The position numbers were made by a program, and so were the translations under genes. This document shows positions 32,853 through 40,945 of a stretch of 64,000 bases of DNA, piece by piece. This stretch comes from Neisseria macacae ATCC 33926. Its GTDB lineage: Bacteria > Pseudomonadota > Gammaproteobacteria > Burkholderiales > Neisseriaceae. The stretch is taken from assembly GCF_022749495.1 (NCBI RefSeq), contig NZ_CP094241.1, positions 1,116,001 to 1,180,000 on the forward strand, read 5' to 3'. The notes under the pieces were generated by a model. The model ran no database searches, was not told the DNA's origin, and saw only the letters and a list, made by a program, of their open reading frames with translations. Each line of letters starts with the position of its first letter. Within the stretch, counting starts at the first letter, position 1.

Positions 32853-32893
32853 TTTGTTGTTCCATCCTGATGTGCAGTGAATCCCTTATCAAT

Positions 32894-32943
32894 AAAAAGG
32901 TCGTCTGAAAAAAACAAACGGAGTTTTTTCAGACGACCTTTTT
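32894..32943. terminator. DUS-pair terminator between convergent genes
   Basis: AAAAAGGTCGTCTGAAAAAA and its complement around a short loop with T-runs. It ends the glutaredoxin-like gene and faces the 32961 gene. Confidence 0.85.
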
Positions 32944-32960
32944 GCTATGTTAAAACCGGA

Positions 32961-33395
32961 TTATTCCGCCTTCAAACCTGCCACACACTGCCTGTCGCGA
33001 TCTTCAAACGCTTGCGCGCCGCCAAGCAGGTCGAGCTGCTCTTGCGGGCTGAGTTTGCCCAATGAACGGATTTGCTCTTCGGAAAGTTTGTCCAAAGGCT
33101 TGTCCCACATGCAGGTGCAGTAATCGGTGGCGAGTTTGCTGTTGTTTGAATCCAAGCCCCTTTCTTTCAAATCGTTTTGCCATTTTTCGGCAAAGGGGAT
33201 GTTTTTCACGCAAGATTCAAAGATGTTCTGCTTCGCCTGCGGTTTGGACATGGCGCATTGCGAGAGCAGGGCAGTCGCGGCGAGCAGTGCCAAAATGACC
33301 CATGCCCAAATGCGGATGGTGCGGATTTTGGCTTTCGCTTTTTTACGCGCCGCGGCTTGCTCTTCGGCGGACATTTCGTTTTTCGGCTCAGTCAT
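32961..33395 (-). CDS. Single-pass membrane protein, unknown function
   Basis: 144 residues. A charged N-terminus (Lys-rich, residues 14-26) precedes one membrane helix (WAWVILALLAATALLSQCA, about 31-49). The remaining 90 residues would be periplasmic and contain four Cys (ESCVKNIPF, DYCTCMWDKP, RQCVAGL), consistent with disulfides. No family recognised. The ATG overlaps the last 8 bases of hom, so it is co-transcribed with hom. Confidence 0.78.
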   Translation of the reverse strand: MTEPKNEMSAEEQAAARKKAKAKIRTIRIWAWVILALLAATALLSQCAMSKPQAKQNIFESCVKNIPFAEKWQNDLKERGLDSNNSKLATDYCTCMWDKPLDKLSEEQIRSLGKLSPQEQLDLLGGAQAFEDRDRQCVAGLKAE

Positions 33396-34695
33396 GCAGG
33401 CTTTCCATACGGATCATGGTGATCGGTTTTTCCACGCAGTTTAATGCTTCAATGGCGGCAATCGCGCGTTTGATGTGTTTCTCGACTGTGCTGTGGGTCA
33501 GAATTACGATTTCGGCGGTGGTTTGGTCGATTACACCTTTTTGGATTAAGGCCTCGATGGACACGTTTTCTTTTGCCAAAAGCGCGGCGATTTGTCCCAG
33601 CGTACCCGGTTCGTCTTTGGCTTGGACGCGCAGGTAGTAGCTGCTGGTGATTTCGTCCATAGGCAGAATGGTTTGCGCTTGGACTTGCGCGGGTTGGAAT
33701 GCCAAATGCGGTACGCGGTGGTCGGTATTCGCTTCAATCAGGCGGGCGATGTCGATGATGTCGGCAACCACGGCGGAAGCGGTCGGCAATGCGCCTGCAC
33801 CTGCGCCGTAATATAAGGTTTCGCCGACCATATCGGCGTTGACGCGCACGGCGTTCATCACGCCGTTGACGTTTGCCAATAGGCGGCTTTCGGGAATCAG
33901 GGTCGGATGGACGCGCAATTCGATGCCTTTGTCGGTTTTGCGGGTGATGCCCAAAAGTTTGATGCGGTAGCCGAATTCTTCGGCGTATTTGATGTCGCGG
34001 CTGTCGAGTTTGCTGATGCCTTCGAGGTAGCAGGCGGAGAAGTTCATCGGCGTACCGAATGCCAGCGCGCTCATGATGGTGATTTTATGGCCTGCGTCGT
34101 TGCCTTCGATGTCGAAGGTTGGATCGGCTTCGGCGTAGCCCAATGCCTGCGCTTCTTTCAATACGTCGGCAAACGCGCTGCCTTTTTCGCGCATTTCGGA
34201 GAGGATGAAGTTGCTGGTGCCGTTGATGATGCCGGCGATGCTGCGGATGCGGTTGGCGGCGAGGCCTTCGCGCAGGGCTTTGATAATCGGGATGCCGCCT
34301 GCTACTGCCGCTTCAAATTGCACCATGACGTTTTTTTCTTCCGCCAACGGGAAGATTTCGTTGCCGTATTCGGCGAGCAGTTTTTTGTTGGCGGTAACGA
34401 TATGTTTGCCGTTTTCAATGGCTTTCAACACAGCGTCTTTGGCGATGCCGGTACCGCCGAACAGTTCGACGACGACATCGACGTCTTCACGCGCGACCAG
34501 TTCGAACGGGTCTTTGACAAAGGCTGCGGACGGGCAGATTTGGCGGGCTTTTTCTTCGCTCAAGTCGCATACGGCACTGATGCGCACTTCGCGTCCCAAA
34601 CGGCGGCTGATTTCCGCCGCATTGTCCTGCAACACGGCAGCCGTACCGCCGCCGACCGTACCTAAACCTAAAAGACCGATGTTTACTGGCTTCAT
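33388..34695 (-). CDS. hom: Homoserine dehydrogenase
   Basis: 435 residues: monofunctional enzyme with NAD(P) loop GLLGLGTVGGGTAAVL (residues 7-22), the catalytic/substrate region VNGVMNAVRVNADMVGETLYYG and a C-terminal ACT domain (about 350-430, YYLRVQAKDEPGTLGQIA) that confers threonine feedback. It reduces aspartate semialdehyde to homoserine for threonine and methionine. The start has AAGGAGG upstream. A Correia element begins 91 bp upstream of the ATG. Confidence 0.96.
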   Translation of the reverse strand: MKPVNIGLLGLGTVGGGTAAVLQDNAAEISRRLGREVRISAVCDLSEEKARQICPSAAFVKDPFELVAREDVDVVVELFGGTGIAKDAVLKAIENGKHIVTANKKLLAEYGNEIFPLAEEKNVMVQFEAAVAGGIPIIKALREGLAANRIRSIAGIINGTSNFILSEMREKGSAFADVLKEAQALGYAEADPTFDIEGNDAGHKITIMSALAFGTPMNFSACYLEGISKLDSRDIKYAEEFGYRIKLLGITRKTDKGIELRVHPTLIPESRLLANVNGVMNAVRVNADMVGETLYYGAGAGALPTASAVVADIIDIARLIEANTDHRVPHLAFQPAQVQAQTILPMDEITSSYYLRVQAKDEPGTLGQIAALLAKENVSIEALIQKGVIDQTTAEIVILTHSTVEKHIKRAIAAIEALNCVEKPITMIRMESLHD

Positions 34696-34785
34696 TGTGC
34701 CTCCTTGTGAGCCGATTTTCTTAAATTAAAAAGTAAAAACAGAAATTCAGAAAGCCCGAAACGTGCCGCCGCCGCAGGGGATTGA

Positions 34786-34892
34786 TATAGTGGATTAACT
34801 TTAAATCAGGACAAGGCGACGAAGCCGCAGACAGTACAGATAGTACGGCAAGGCGAGGCAACGCCGTACTGGTTTAAAGTTAATCCACTATA
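34786..34892. repeat. Correia element, internally deleted 107-bp class
   Basis: Ends TATAGTGGATTAAC and TTAATCCACTATA. It carries GACAAGGCGACGAAGCCGCA and GCGAGGCAACGCCGTACTGG but lacks the CTTGGTGCTTCAGCACC internal segment. It lies in the 348-bp spacer between divergent hom and the Mth938-like gene; the rest of that spacer (34893-35043) shows no feature. Confidence 0.95.
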
Positions 34893-35043
34893 ATGCTGAT
34901 TTTGCAAGGGCGGAAGACGCAGGCTAAAGTCGCCCATCCTACCTGAAATTGCCTGATTTTGCACCTTTTTTACGGAACGCGGCGAAAGGGCGCAAAGCCT
35001 GTTTGAAATAGATGTATCAAGCCGAGAAAGAAACGGAAGAAAA

Positions 35044-35418
35044 ATGCTGATAGAAGAAAACAAAACCGATGAAACCCTAAGCCTGACCGCTTATCGGGCG
35101 GGCGCAATCGAAGCGGGCGGCAAAACCTACACCGCGCCCATCATCTGGCGCAACGGCAAAATTGAAGCAATGAACGTGCAAACGCCGTCCGAACTGACTG
35201 CCGCCGACCTGTTTCAGACGACCTCCGATTCGGACGGTTTGCCCGAAGTCATCATTATTGGCACGGGGGAGAAGCAGCAGTTCCTCCATCCGAAAATCGC
35301 CGCCGAACTTGCCGCACACGGCATCGGGCTGGAATGTATGAACACAGCCTCCGCCTGCCGAACGCTGGTGTTGCTGCAAGGCGAAGGACGCAGCGTTTGG
35401 GCTTGGCTTTGGGTGTGA
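35044..35418 (+). CDS. Mth938-like (NDUFAF3/DUF498) domain protein
   Basis: 124 residues forming a single Mth938 domain: TAYRAGAIEAGGKTY, PEVIIIGTGEKQQFLHP and GIGLECMNTASACRTLVLLQGEGR match the conserved blocks (I-x-G-T-G, M-x-T-x-x-A-C-R-T-x-N/L). Relatives include mitochondrial complex I assembly factor NDUFAF3; the bacterial role is unknown. A DUS (35212) is translated within. Length complete. Confidence 0.85.
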   Translation: MLIEENKTDETLSLTAYRAGAIEAGGKTYTAPIIWRNGKIEAMNVQTPSELTAADLFQTTSDSDGLPEVIIIGTGEKQQFLHPKIAAELAAHGIGLECMNTASACRTLVLLQGEGRSVWAWLWV

Positions 35419-35438
35419 ATAGACATCCGCTGGATATA

Positions 35439-35470
35439 AAAAGGTCGTCTGAAAATTTCAGACGACCTTT
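35439..35470. terminator. DUS-pair hairpin terminator
   Basis: AAAAAGGTCGTCTGAAAAT pairs with TTTCAGACGACCTTTG almost without a loop. It lies between convergent genes. Confidence 0.85.
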
Positions 35471-35491
35471 GTCTATGAAACAGCCGATACC

Positions 35492-35926
35492 TTATCCCAA
35501 TACGACAAACCGTCCGTCAAAGACGGCAGCCAATTCGTTTTCCGAATAGATTTCGGTTTGCAGGGTGATTTTTCCTTTTTTATGGCGCTCAAACATGGTT
35601 TTGAGTTTTTGCCACTCTTCAGCCGGCGGACTGCGCGTGATGATGGTCAGATCGCCTCGTGCAGGGCGCAGATAGCGGGTAGTGCCTTCTTGAATGACGA
35701 TATTGCCATCCGATTCGGGGCAATGGAGATAGACAGTTGCCCAGCCGCCGACGGTTGCCGCCAATGCGATACTGCCGCCGAAGGCAGTATTTTTATGATT
35801 GCGGTTGGGGGCGTGGGGTGCGAAAAGTACGGTCTGATCCGCTGTGGTTTCCAAGACGCTTAGCTCGAGCAGGGCGGTCGCAGGGATGTGGGTATGTAGG
35901 AAATCTTGCAGGGTTTCGGGGTTCAT
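35492..35926 (-). CDS. YiiD C-terminal-type thioesterase-like protein
   Basis: 144 residues from ATG 35926 (MNPETLQDFLHTHIP); the frame extends 19 codons upstream but those are DUS/spacer. Hotdog-fold pattern FAPHAPNRNHKNTAFGGSIAL with the N-x-x-x-T-A-F-G-G-S segment at the active helix fits the YiiD_C thioesterase family. Likely cytosolic acyl-CoA or acyl-carrier substrate, unproven. Transcribed towards the Mth938-like gene; shares the DUS hairpin. Confidence 0.82.
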   Translation of the reverse strand: MNPETLQDFLHTHIPATALLELSVLETTADQTVLFAPHAPNRNHKNTAFGGSIALAATVGGWATVYLHCPESDGNIVIQEGTTRYLRPARGDLTIITRSPPAEEWQKLKTMFERHKKGKITLQTEIYSENELAAVFDGRFVVLG

Positions 35927-36010
35927 GGTCGGTATCGGGATGGGTCGTCTGAAAATCAGAGGCAGGCAGCAAAGCCCTATCAATTATAGCGATAGGGTAG
36001 TGCAGAGGGC

Positions 36011-36547
36011 TTATTTTGATTGCTTGTGCTGTCCTGCCAGCCGTACATAATGCGCGGACGAATATTTTAAAAACCCTTTTTCCTTGTCCGTCAGCGGGCG
36101 GACTTGTTTGACGGGCGAGCCGACATAAAGATAGCCGCTTTCCAAACGTTTGCGCGGCGGTACCAAGCTGCCAGCGCCTATCATTACGTCGCTTTCGACG
36201 ACGGTATCGTCCAAAATGGTCGTACCCATGCCGATTAACACGCGGTCGCCGATACGGCAGCCATGCAGCATAACTTTGTGTCCGACGGTAACGTCTTCGC
36301 CGATAATCAGGGGCGAACCTTCAGGCTTTTCCGCGTTTTTGTGTGAAACGTGTAAAACGCTGCCGTCCTGTACATTACTGCGTGCACCGATGCTGATGCT
36401 GTTCACATCGCCGCGCAAAACGGCATACGGCCAAACGGATACATCTTCGGCAAGCGATACTTCACCGATAATGACCGAAGTTTCATCGATAAGGCAGGAC
36501 TCGTGGACTTGCGGGGTATGGTCTAAGAAGGGACGGATGGGGTTCAT
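36011..36547 (-). CDS. Gamma-class carbonic anhydrase-like protein (PaaY/YrdA)
   Basis: 178 residues. Left-handed beta-helix made of hexapeptide repeats (V/I-x-G-x-x-V pattern: VIGEVSLAEDVSVWPYAVL and on). Metal-site histidines occur in SVLHVSHKN and VGHKVMLHGC. The C-terminal helix ends in PRKRLESGYLYVGSPVKQV, the usual gamma-CA tail. Activity is uncertain because many relatives are inactive as anhydrases. A DUS hairpin is upstream (36586-36630). Confidence 0.9.
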   Translation of the reverse strand: MNPIRPFLDHTPQVHESCLIDETSVIIGEVSLAEDVSVWPYAVLRGDVNSISIGARSNVQDGSVLHVSHKNAEKPEGSPLIIGEDVTVGHKVMLHGCRIGDRVLIGMGTTILDDTVVESDVMIGAGSLVPPRKRLESGYLYVGSPVKQVRPLTDKEKGFLKYSSAHYVRLAGQHKQSK

Positions 36548-36585
36548 GTGGTTATTTCCTTTGTAAGCAGGGTTTGTTTTAAGAG

Positions 36586-36630
36586 GAGGTCGTCTGAAAC
36601 GGATTTCAAGTTTTTTCAGACGACCTTTTT
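36586..36630. terminator. DUS-pair hairpin bordering the AT-rich array
   Basis: GGAGGTCGTCTGAAAC and TTTTCAGACGACCTTTTT with a short loop. It marks the left edge of the AT-rich toxin/immunity-like region. Confidence 0.75.
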
Positions 36631-36662
36631 AAATGTTAGGTTTTGAGCCGATCTATCCTTAA

Positions 36663-36953
36663 CTAAAACCACCTGTTAACAGGACATTTTTCTTCATATT
36701 TGGCTAAATCACTCGATTTTATCTTGTTTAAAGACACTAATTGTCTACATGATTTTTGAAATCTACCGAAAGATTCGCAATCTCCGGCGACAGAAGCATA
36801 AAACCATAGATACTGATCAATTTCTTCCAAGAAAGATAGTTTACAAATATTATCTATTTGATTTTCCATGATTCCATCGGCTACTTCATATTGCTCATTA
36901 TCAAGTAATTCATCTAAAATTGATTCAAACTCTTCAAAATTTTTAAAAATCAT
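36663..36953 (-). CDS. Small acidic protein, immunity-like
   Basis: 96 residues, very AT-rich DNA, all-helical prediction. The N-terminus MIFKNFEEFESILDELLDNEQ is acidic and amphipathic, and SFLEEIDQYLWFYASVAGDCES is the most distinctive stretch. No family recognised. It is part of the minus-strand array at 36.6-38.8 kb and overlaps nothing. Its size, acidity and base composition fit an orphan immunity protein; this is inference. Confidence 0.6.
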   Translation of the reverse strand: MIFKNFEEFESILDELLDNEQYEVADGIMENQIDNICKLSFLEEIDQYLWFYASVAGDCESFGRFQKSCRQLVSLNKIKSSDLAKYEEKCPVNRWF

Positions 36954-36976
36954 CTCTATATTCTTGATTAATTGAA

Positions 36977-37447
36977 TTATATTTCAGATTCCTGTAAAAG
37001 AATTTCCTCTAAAATATTAATTATTTTTCTGCTAAAAGGATGTTCGTGTGTACCCGGTAATATAAGAGTGTAGTAATACACTTCATGAAGTATAAAAATA
37101 TTCTTTCTCAAGATGTTGCCTTTAGGACAGTCATCATATAGGTCTTCATATCCATCATAATATGCATAATCTGCCATTGTATTCATTCTTAATGATCGAT
37201 AGTACTGGCATGCCAATGATATTTGGCCTTCTCCATGTTGATCAAGTTTATAGGCATTCTCTTCTGAGAAATTCTCCATTTCATGATCTTTAACATACCC
37301 ATAAAAAAAACTGCCATCAAATAGTTTGTCATCCTCATAAATAATGCAATTTGGCCATAGCTCAACTATTGCTTTATTGAAACCATTCAAAACAATATCA
37401 GGTTTTTTATTTGAGACAACAAAGTATTCTATTCCTGTTATATTCAT
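36977..37447 (-). CDS. Acidic protein of the AT-rich array, immunity-like
   Basis: 156 residues, AT-rich. Mixed alpha/beta pattern; segments GFNKAIVELWPNCIIYEDD, FYGYVKDHEMENFSEENAYK and YAYYDGYEDLYDDCPKG suggest a compact cytosolic protein with many acidic and aromatic residues, common in polymorphic-toxin immunity proteins. No known family recognised. 23 bp separate it from the 36663 gene, so the two are probably co-transcribed. Confidence 0.6.
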   Translation of the reverse strand: MNITGIEYFVVSNKKPDIVLNGFNKAIVELWPNCIIYEDDKLFDGSFFYGYVKDHEMENFSEENAYKLDQHGEGQISLACQYYRSLRMNTMADYAYYDGYEDLYDDCPKGNILRKNIFILHEVYYYTLILPGTHEHPFSRKIINILEEILLQESEI

Positions 37448-37466
37448 ATCAATAATCCCGTTTTAA

Positions 37467-37649
37467 TTATTTAGCAGTTTTACCATGCTCCAACATTTGG
37501 TGCTGAGTTACAAGTAAATTTGTTGGAGAGGCGGTAACGATAAATCTTTCACGATCTCCATCATAAGGACGGGAAAAGAAACTGTCTGATGACAAAAAAT
37601 CAACCACGGGTTGTGCTGATTCAAGTATTTGATTCCAAGTCTTTTTCAT
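37467..37649 (-). pseudogene. Duplicated 5' module fused to an unrelated tail
   Basis: 60 residues from ATG 37649. Residues 1-42 (MKKTWNQILESAQPVVDFLS onward) are nearly identical to the start of the gene at 38361-38759, while the last 18 residues (TNLLVTQHQMLEHGKTAK) are unrelated. The frame is also open upstream of the ATG (FIKALSHKLKALLERYGVH). This looks like a recombinant junction or silent cassette rather than an intact gene. Confidence 0.6.
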
Positions 37650-37807
37650 TGCTATTACAGTCTTTAGTAGTTTTGTCTTCTCACAATGTACACCATACCT
37701 CTCCAAAAGAGCTTTCAACTTGTGAGATAAAGCTTTGATAAAGCAACACCTAGCATATATCTCATATATGCCCTACAAATGAATTTATTTTTTATACTGA
37801 ACACAAC

Positions 37808-38269
37808 TTACCTATTTAAATTATTCCAAACGGTAAACCCCCTATACCCACCAGTAATTATTACTTTACTATCCAGGCAATAAAGTAAAATATCCTCATT
37901 GTCCATAAAATATACCGCATTTAAAATTTCTTTTAAAAATTCTTTTTGAAAACAGAAGCCTATTTTTGAACTATGGAAAAGCATAAAAATCTCATTTTCA
38001 CCAATCTCTGCTTTAAGATCAGAAAAAAAACATTCTTTTTCCAATTCTGAGTAATCTAAATAACGATATTTTATAGTTAAATCATGATCAAAATATACAA
38101 TCCTATCTTCTGTTTTAGAAATATATGTTTCCCAGAATAGTTTAGTTGGATTTTCATCAAAAAACTGTATTTTTTCTAATATTTCTTCACTTATACCAGA
38201 TGCCTTAAGTTCTACATATGAAGGGTAAAGCCCTTCCTTTGATAATTTATATAATATATCTTTTTTCAT
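37808..38269 (-). CDS. Acidic protein behind a toxin-like tail, immunity-like
   Basis: 153 residues, AT-rich. The ATG (38267-38269) directly follows the TAA that ends the toxin-like tail at 38270-38392, so the two were coupled. The protein is acidic with segments ELKASGISEEILEKIQFF, KLFWETYISKTEDRIVYF and FQKEFLKEILNAVYFMDN; no family recognised. The position right after a GHGH-containing C-terminal fragment is the usual place for an immunity gene. Confidence 0.6.
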   Translation of the reverse strand: MKKDILYKLSKEGLYPSYVELKASGISEEILEKIQFFDENPTKLFWETYISKTEDRIVYFDHDLTIKYRYLDYSELEKECFFSDLKAEIGENEIFMLFHSSKIGFCFQKEFLKEILNAVYFMDNEDILLYCLDSKVIITGGYRGFTVWNNLNR

Positions 38270-38392
38270 TTACTCTCCCTTTCTTAAAGCTGGAATAGAA
38301 CCATTTCCATTAAAGAAAATATGACCATGACCACAGTTACCTTGAGCTTTGGCTTTTTGACTATAATCTTTCCATTTTATTGGCGTAACAAT
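38270..38392 (-). pseudogene. C-terminal fragment of a toxin-like protein
   Basis: 40 codons, open from a TGA at 38393-38395 to TAA at 38270-38272. Reads ...VTPIKWKDYSQKAKAQ then GNCGHGHIFFNGNGSIPALR. The dense Gly/His segment GHGHIFF at a C-terminus followed at once by a small acidic gene resembles the end of a polymorphic-toxin domain. It overlaps the 3' end of the 38361 ORF in another frame, so the rest of the toxin has been lost at this junction. Confidence 0.5.
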
Positions 38393-38759
38393 TCAACAAA
38401 ATGTCCATATAATATGGCATTGTTTCTTCAAGGAAGTTTACTACACCCTCTTTCGTGAGCTTTTTATCTGCCCCATGTAAATTCTTATCTAGAGCACCCA
38501 GACAATTGGTATTACTTACTTTACAACCAATAATGTAGTGCCAATCGAAATCCTCCAAATCCGAGAATTGCTGAGTAGCCATAATCTCCTCCCACTCATC
38601 CCATTCGTCGCCTAACAGATATCTGGCTTCTTCCGGAGAAGTGGTAACGATAAATTTTTCACGATCACCGTCATAAGGACGGGAAAAGAAACTGTCTGAT
38701 GACAAAAAATCAACCACGGGTTGCGCTGATTCAAGTATCTGATTTAAAGTCTTTTTCAT
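38361..38759 (-). CDS. AT-rich array protein with duplicated N-terminal module
   Basis: 132 residues from ATG 38759. Acidic, with EEARYLLGDEWDEWEEIMA, WHYIIGCKVSNTNCLGALD and VNFLEETMPYYMDILLNCYA. The first ~42 codons are repeated at 37533-37649. The last codons (CYANKMERL) run into the toxin-like tail's DNA, so the natural 3' end may have been replaced. No known family; an immunity or accessory role is a guess from context. Confidence 0.55.
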   Translation of the reverse strand: MKKTLNQILESAQPVVDFLSSDSFFSRPYDGDREKFIVTTSPEEARYLLGDEWDEWEEIMATQQFSDLEDFDWHYIIGCKVSNTNCLGALDKNLHGADKKLTKEGVVNFLEETMPYYMDILLNCYANKMERL

Positions 38760-38882
38760 TGTTGATTGCCTCTTGACTTAAAATTTACAAGCACCAAGCC
38801 CGGGAATATTTGTTTACAGGGCGCGGGCGAGATGAAAAATATTCGGTTTATATTATCTATCTGTCTTTGGGCTGACAACTGT

Positions 38883-38991
38883 TATAGTGGATTAACTTTA
38901 AACCAGTACGGCGTTGCCTCGCCTTGCCGTACTATCTCTGTACTGTCTGCGGCTTCGTCGCCTTGTCCTGATTTAAATTTAATCCACTATA
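38883..38991. repeat. Correia element, internally deleted (~109 bp)
   Basis: Ends TATAGTGGATTAAC and TTAATCCACTATA, with CCAGTACGGCGTTGCCTCGC and TGCGGCTTCGTCGCCTTGTC between; the internal IHF-bearing segment is absent. It lies in the 309-bp spacer between the AT-rich array and cls and marks the array's right edge. Confidence 0.95.
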
Positions 38992-39000
38992 TCCAAACAA

Positions 39001-39043
39001 AAGGGTCGTCTGAAAAGGGCCCCAAGCTTTTCAGACGACCTTT
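39001..39043. terminator. DUS-pair terminator downstream of cls
   Basis: GGGTCGTCTGAAAAG and CTTTTCAGACGACCTTT around GGGCCCCAAG, with flanking A/T bases. Confidence 0.78.
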
Positions 39044-39068
39044 GGTCTTGTACGAACGGTAAGCCTGC

Positions 39069-40562
39069 CTATAACAGCGGACTCATCAGGCGGACGGTGT
39101 TTTCTATCAGCCCGCGGAATTTGGAGCGTTGCTGCCATGCTTTGACGGTGATGTAGCTGCTGTTTTTGAGGTAGTCGCGTTGCAGGTTGCAGATTTGTTT
39201 GGTGATGTCGCGGTCGTAGATGGCGAGGCTGATTTCGAGGTTGAGGAAGAAGCTGCGCATGTCCATGTTGACCGTGCCGAAGAGGGCGTAGTCTTCGTCT
39301 ATGGTCATGGTTTTGGCGTGTAGAAGTCCGCCTTTGAACATGGCGATTTTGACGCCTGCGTCGAGTAACATGGGGTAGTAGGCGCGGGAGGCGTAGCGCA
39401 CCATGAAGGAATCGACTTTGGCGGGTAGGATCAGGGTAACTTTGACGCCGCGTTTGGCGGCGATGGTCAATGCCATCAGCAGGGGTTCGTCGGGGACGAA
39501 ATAGGGGGTGGTAATGGTGATTTGTTTGGTGGCGGCGTAAATCGCGCTGATGATGGTTTCGTAAATGACGTGGCTGCCTTGTTCTGGCGCGGAGGGGATG
39601 ACTTGGGCGACGATGTCGCCCTGCTGCATTTTTTCGGGAAGGATTTCGGGAATGCGCTCTTGCGCCTGCGTCAGATATTGCTGCACGCTTTCGAGGTTTT
39701 CGTCGGTTTCGACGGCGAGGTCGGCAAAGAAGACGGCGGAGAGTTCGAGTACCAGCGGGCCGGTGCAGCGCATCATGACGTCCACCCATTCGCCGACGCC
39801 TGAATCTTTTTTGAAGAAGCGGGGATCGGCGAGGTTGAAACTGCCGGTGTAGCCGATTTTGCTGTCGATGACGAGGATTTTGCGGTGGTTGCGCAGGTCG
39901 GTGCGGGTAAAGAAGGTGCGCCAGACGCCGACGGGCAAGGAGGCGTGGACTTCTATGCCGGCTTCGCGCAGGGTTTCTACCCAGCCGCTGTCGAAAAAGC
40001 GGCTGCTGCCGACGGCGTCGGCGAGGATGGCGCAATCCAAACCTCTGTCGGCGGCGGCGAGGAGTTCGTTTAACAGTTCTTCTATCCTGCCTTCGGGTTC
40101 GATGATGTAGAAGGCGAGCATGCAGGAATGGCGGGCGGCGCGGATGTCGGCAAGCATGGTGTCGATGATTTCATCGGTGGTGGACAGCAGCGTCATGGCG
40201 TTGTTGCGCGTCGCGCCCAGTCCTGTTCCTTTGGCGGCGACTCTGCTGATGCCGTGATAACGGGATTTGACGTTGTCGCCGACGCCGAGGTAAATCTCGG
40301 AGAGGTAGCTTTCGGCGAAGCTTTGGTAGAAGCGGTTCATCTCACCCGTACGCTTCGCACGCGCCGTGCCAAGCCGCGGCTCGCCGATAAGCAGGTAGGC
40401 GATGGTGCCGAAGACGGGGAAAAGGAAGAGGATAATCAGCCAGGCAAACGTGGAGCCGATGTTTTTTTGTTTGTACAACACGCGCAAGACGCAGCCGAGC
40501 GCGGCGCAGGTGTGGGCGAAAATGAAGATTTCCGTCCAGGTGATGTCTTTTAGAAAAGTCAT
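39069..40562 (-). CDS. cls: Cardiolipin synthase (phospholipase D superfamily)
   Basis: 497 residues. Two N-terminal membrane helices (about 10-25 and 38-58) anchor it in the inner membrane. Two HKD motifs: HRKILVID (in DLRNHRKILVIDSKIG) and HAKTMTIDEDYALFG, each followed by GS/GTxN. Condenses two phosphatidylglycerols to cardiolipin. A full-length Correia element starts 36 bp upstream of the ATG, so its promoter is either inside the repeat or displaced by it. Confidence 0.93.
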   Translation of the reverse strand: MTFLKDITWTEIFIFAHTCAALGCVLRVLYKQKNIGSTFAWLIILFLFPVFGTIAYLLIGEPRLGTARAKRTGEMNRFYQSFAESYLSEIYLGVGDNVKSRYHGISRVAAKGTGLGATRNNAMTLLSTTDEIIDTMLADIRAARHSCMLAFYIIEPEGRIEELLNELLAAADRGLDCAILADAVGSSRFFDSGWVETLREAGIEVHASLPVGVWRTFFTRTDLRNHRKILVIDSKIGYTGSFNLADPRFFKKDSGVGEWVDVMMRCTGPLVLELSAVFFADLAVETDENLESVQQYLTQAQERIPEILPEKMQQGDIVAQVIPSAPEQGSHVIYETIISAIYAATKQITITTPYFVPDEPLLMALTIAAKRGVKVTLILPAKVDSFMVRYASRAYYPMLLDAGVKIAMFKGGLLHAKTMTIDEDYALFGTVNMDMRSFFLNLEISLAIYDRDITKQICNLQRDYLKNSSYITVKAWQQRSKFRGLIENTVRLMSPLL

Positions 40563-40598
40563 GTTCGATAGGCGGTGGAGGAATGGCGGGAGCGGATG

Positions 40599-40753
40599 TA
40601 TAGTGGATTAACTAAATCAGGACAAGGCAACGAAGCCGCAGACAGTACAGATAGTACGGAACCGATTCACTTGGTGCTTCAGCACCTTAGAGAATCGTTC
40701 TCTTTGAGCTAAGGCGAGGCAACGCCGTAATGGTTTAAAGTTAATCCACTATA
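40599..40753. repeat. Correia element, full-length ~155 bp
   Basis: Ends TATAGTGGATTAAC and TTAATCCACTATA and contains the full interior including CTTGGTGCTTCAGCACC and GAATCGTTCTCTTTGAGC. It begins 36 bp upstream of cls. It lies within the 383-bp spacer between cls and the PAP2 gene. Confidence 0.95.
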
Positions 40754-40807
40754 TTTTTGAGTCTGACTGGTTTGAGGCGGTAAGGTTCAGATGGTGAGTA
40801 TATACAA

Positions 40808-40921
40808 AGGCCGTCTGAAAAACGAGTTGACACCGATAAGTGGGTGTTTTTCGTTTTCAGACGACCTTTTGAGTTTTGTTTTAGCGAAACTCGCTTCGCT
40901 CGTTTTCAGACGACCTTTTAG
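40808..40921. terminator. Mixed-dialect DUS hairpin cluster
   Basis: AAGGCCGTCTGAAAA (AG dialect) faces TTTTCAGACGACCTTTT (muc dialect) at 40807-40870, followed by a third DUS at 40907-40919 preceded by an AGCGAAACTCGCTTCGCT stem. Likely the 3' end of the PAP2 gene. Confidence 0.55.
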
Positions 40922-40945
40922 GTTTTTTTATTAGGATTGGGTGCG

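Noticed and set aside
38766..39062. 98-codon plus-strand frame near cls
   Set aside because: Mostly translated Correia element and DUS hairpin.
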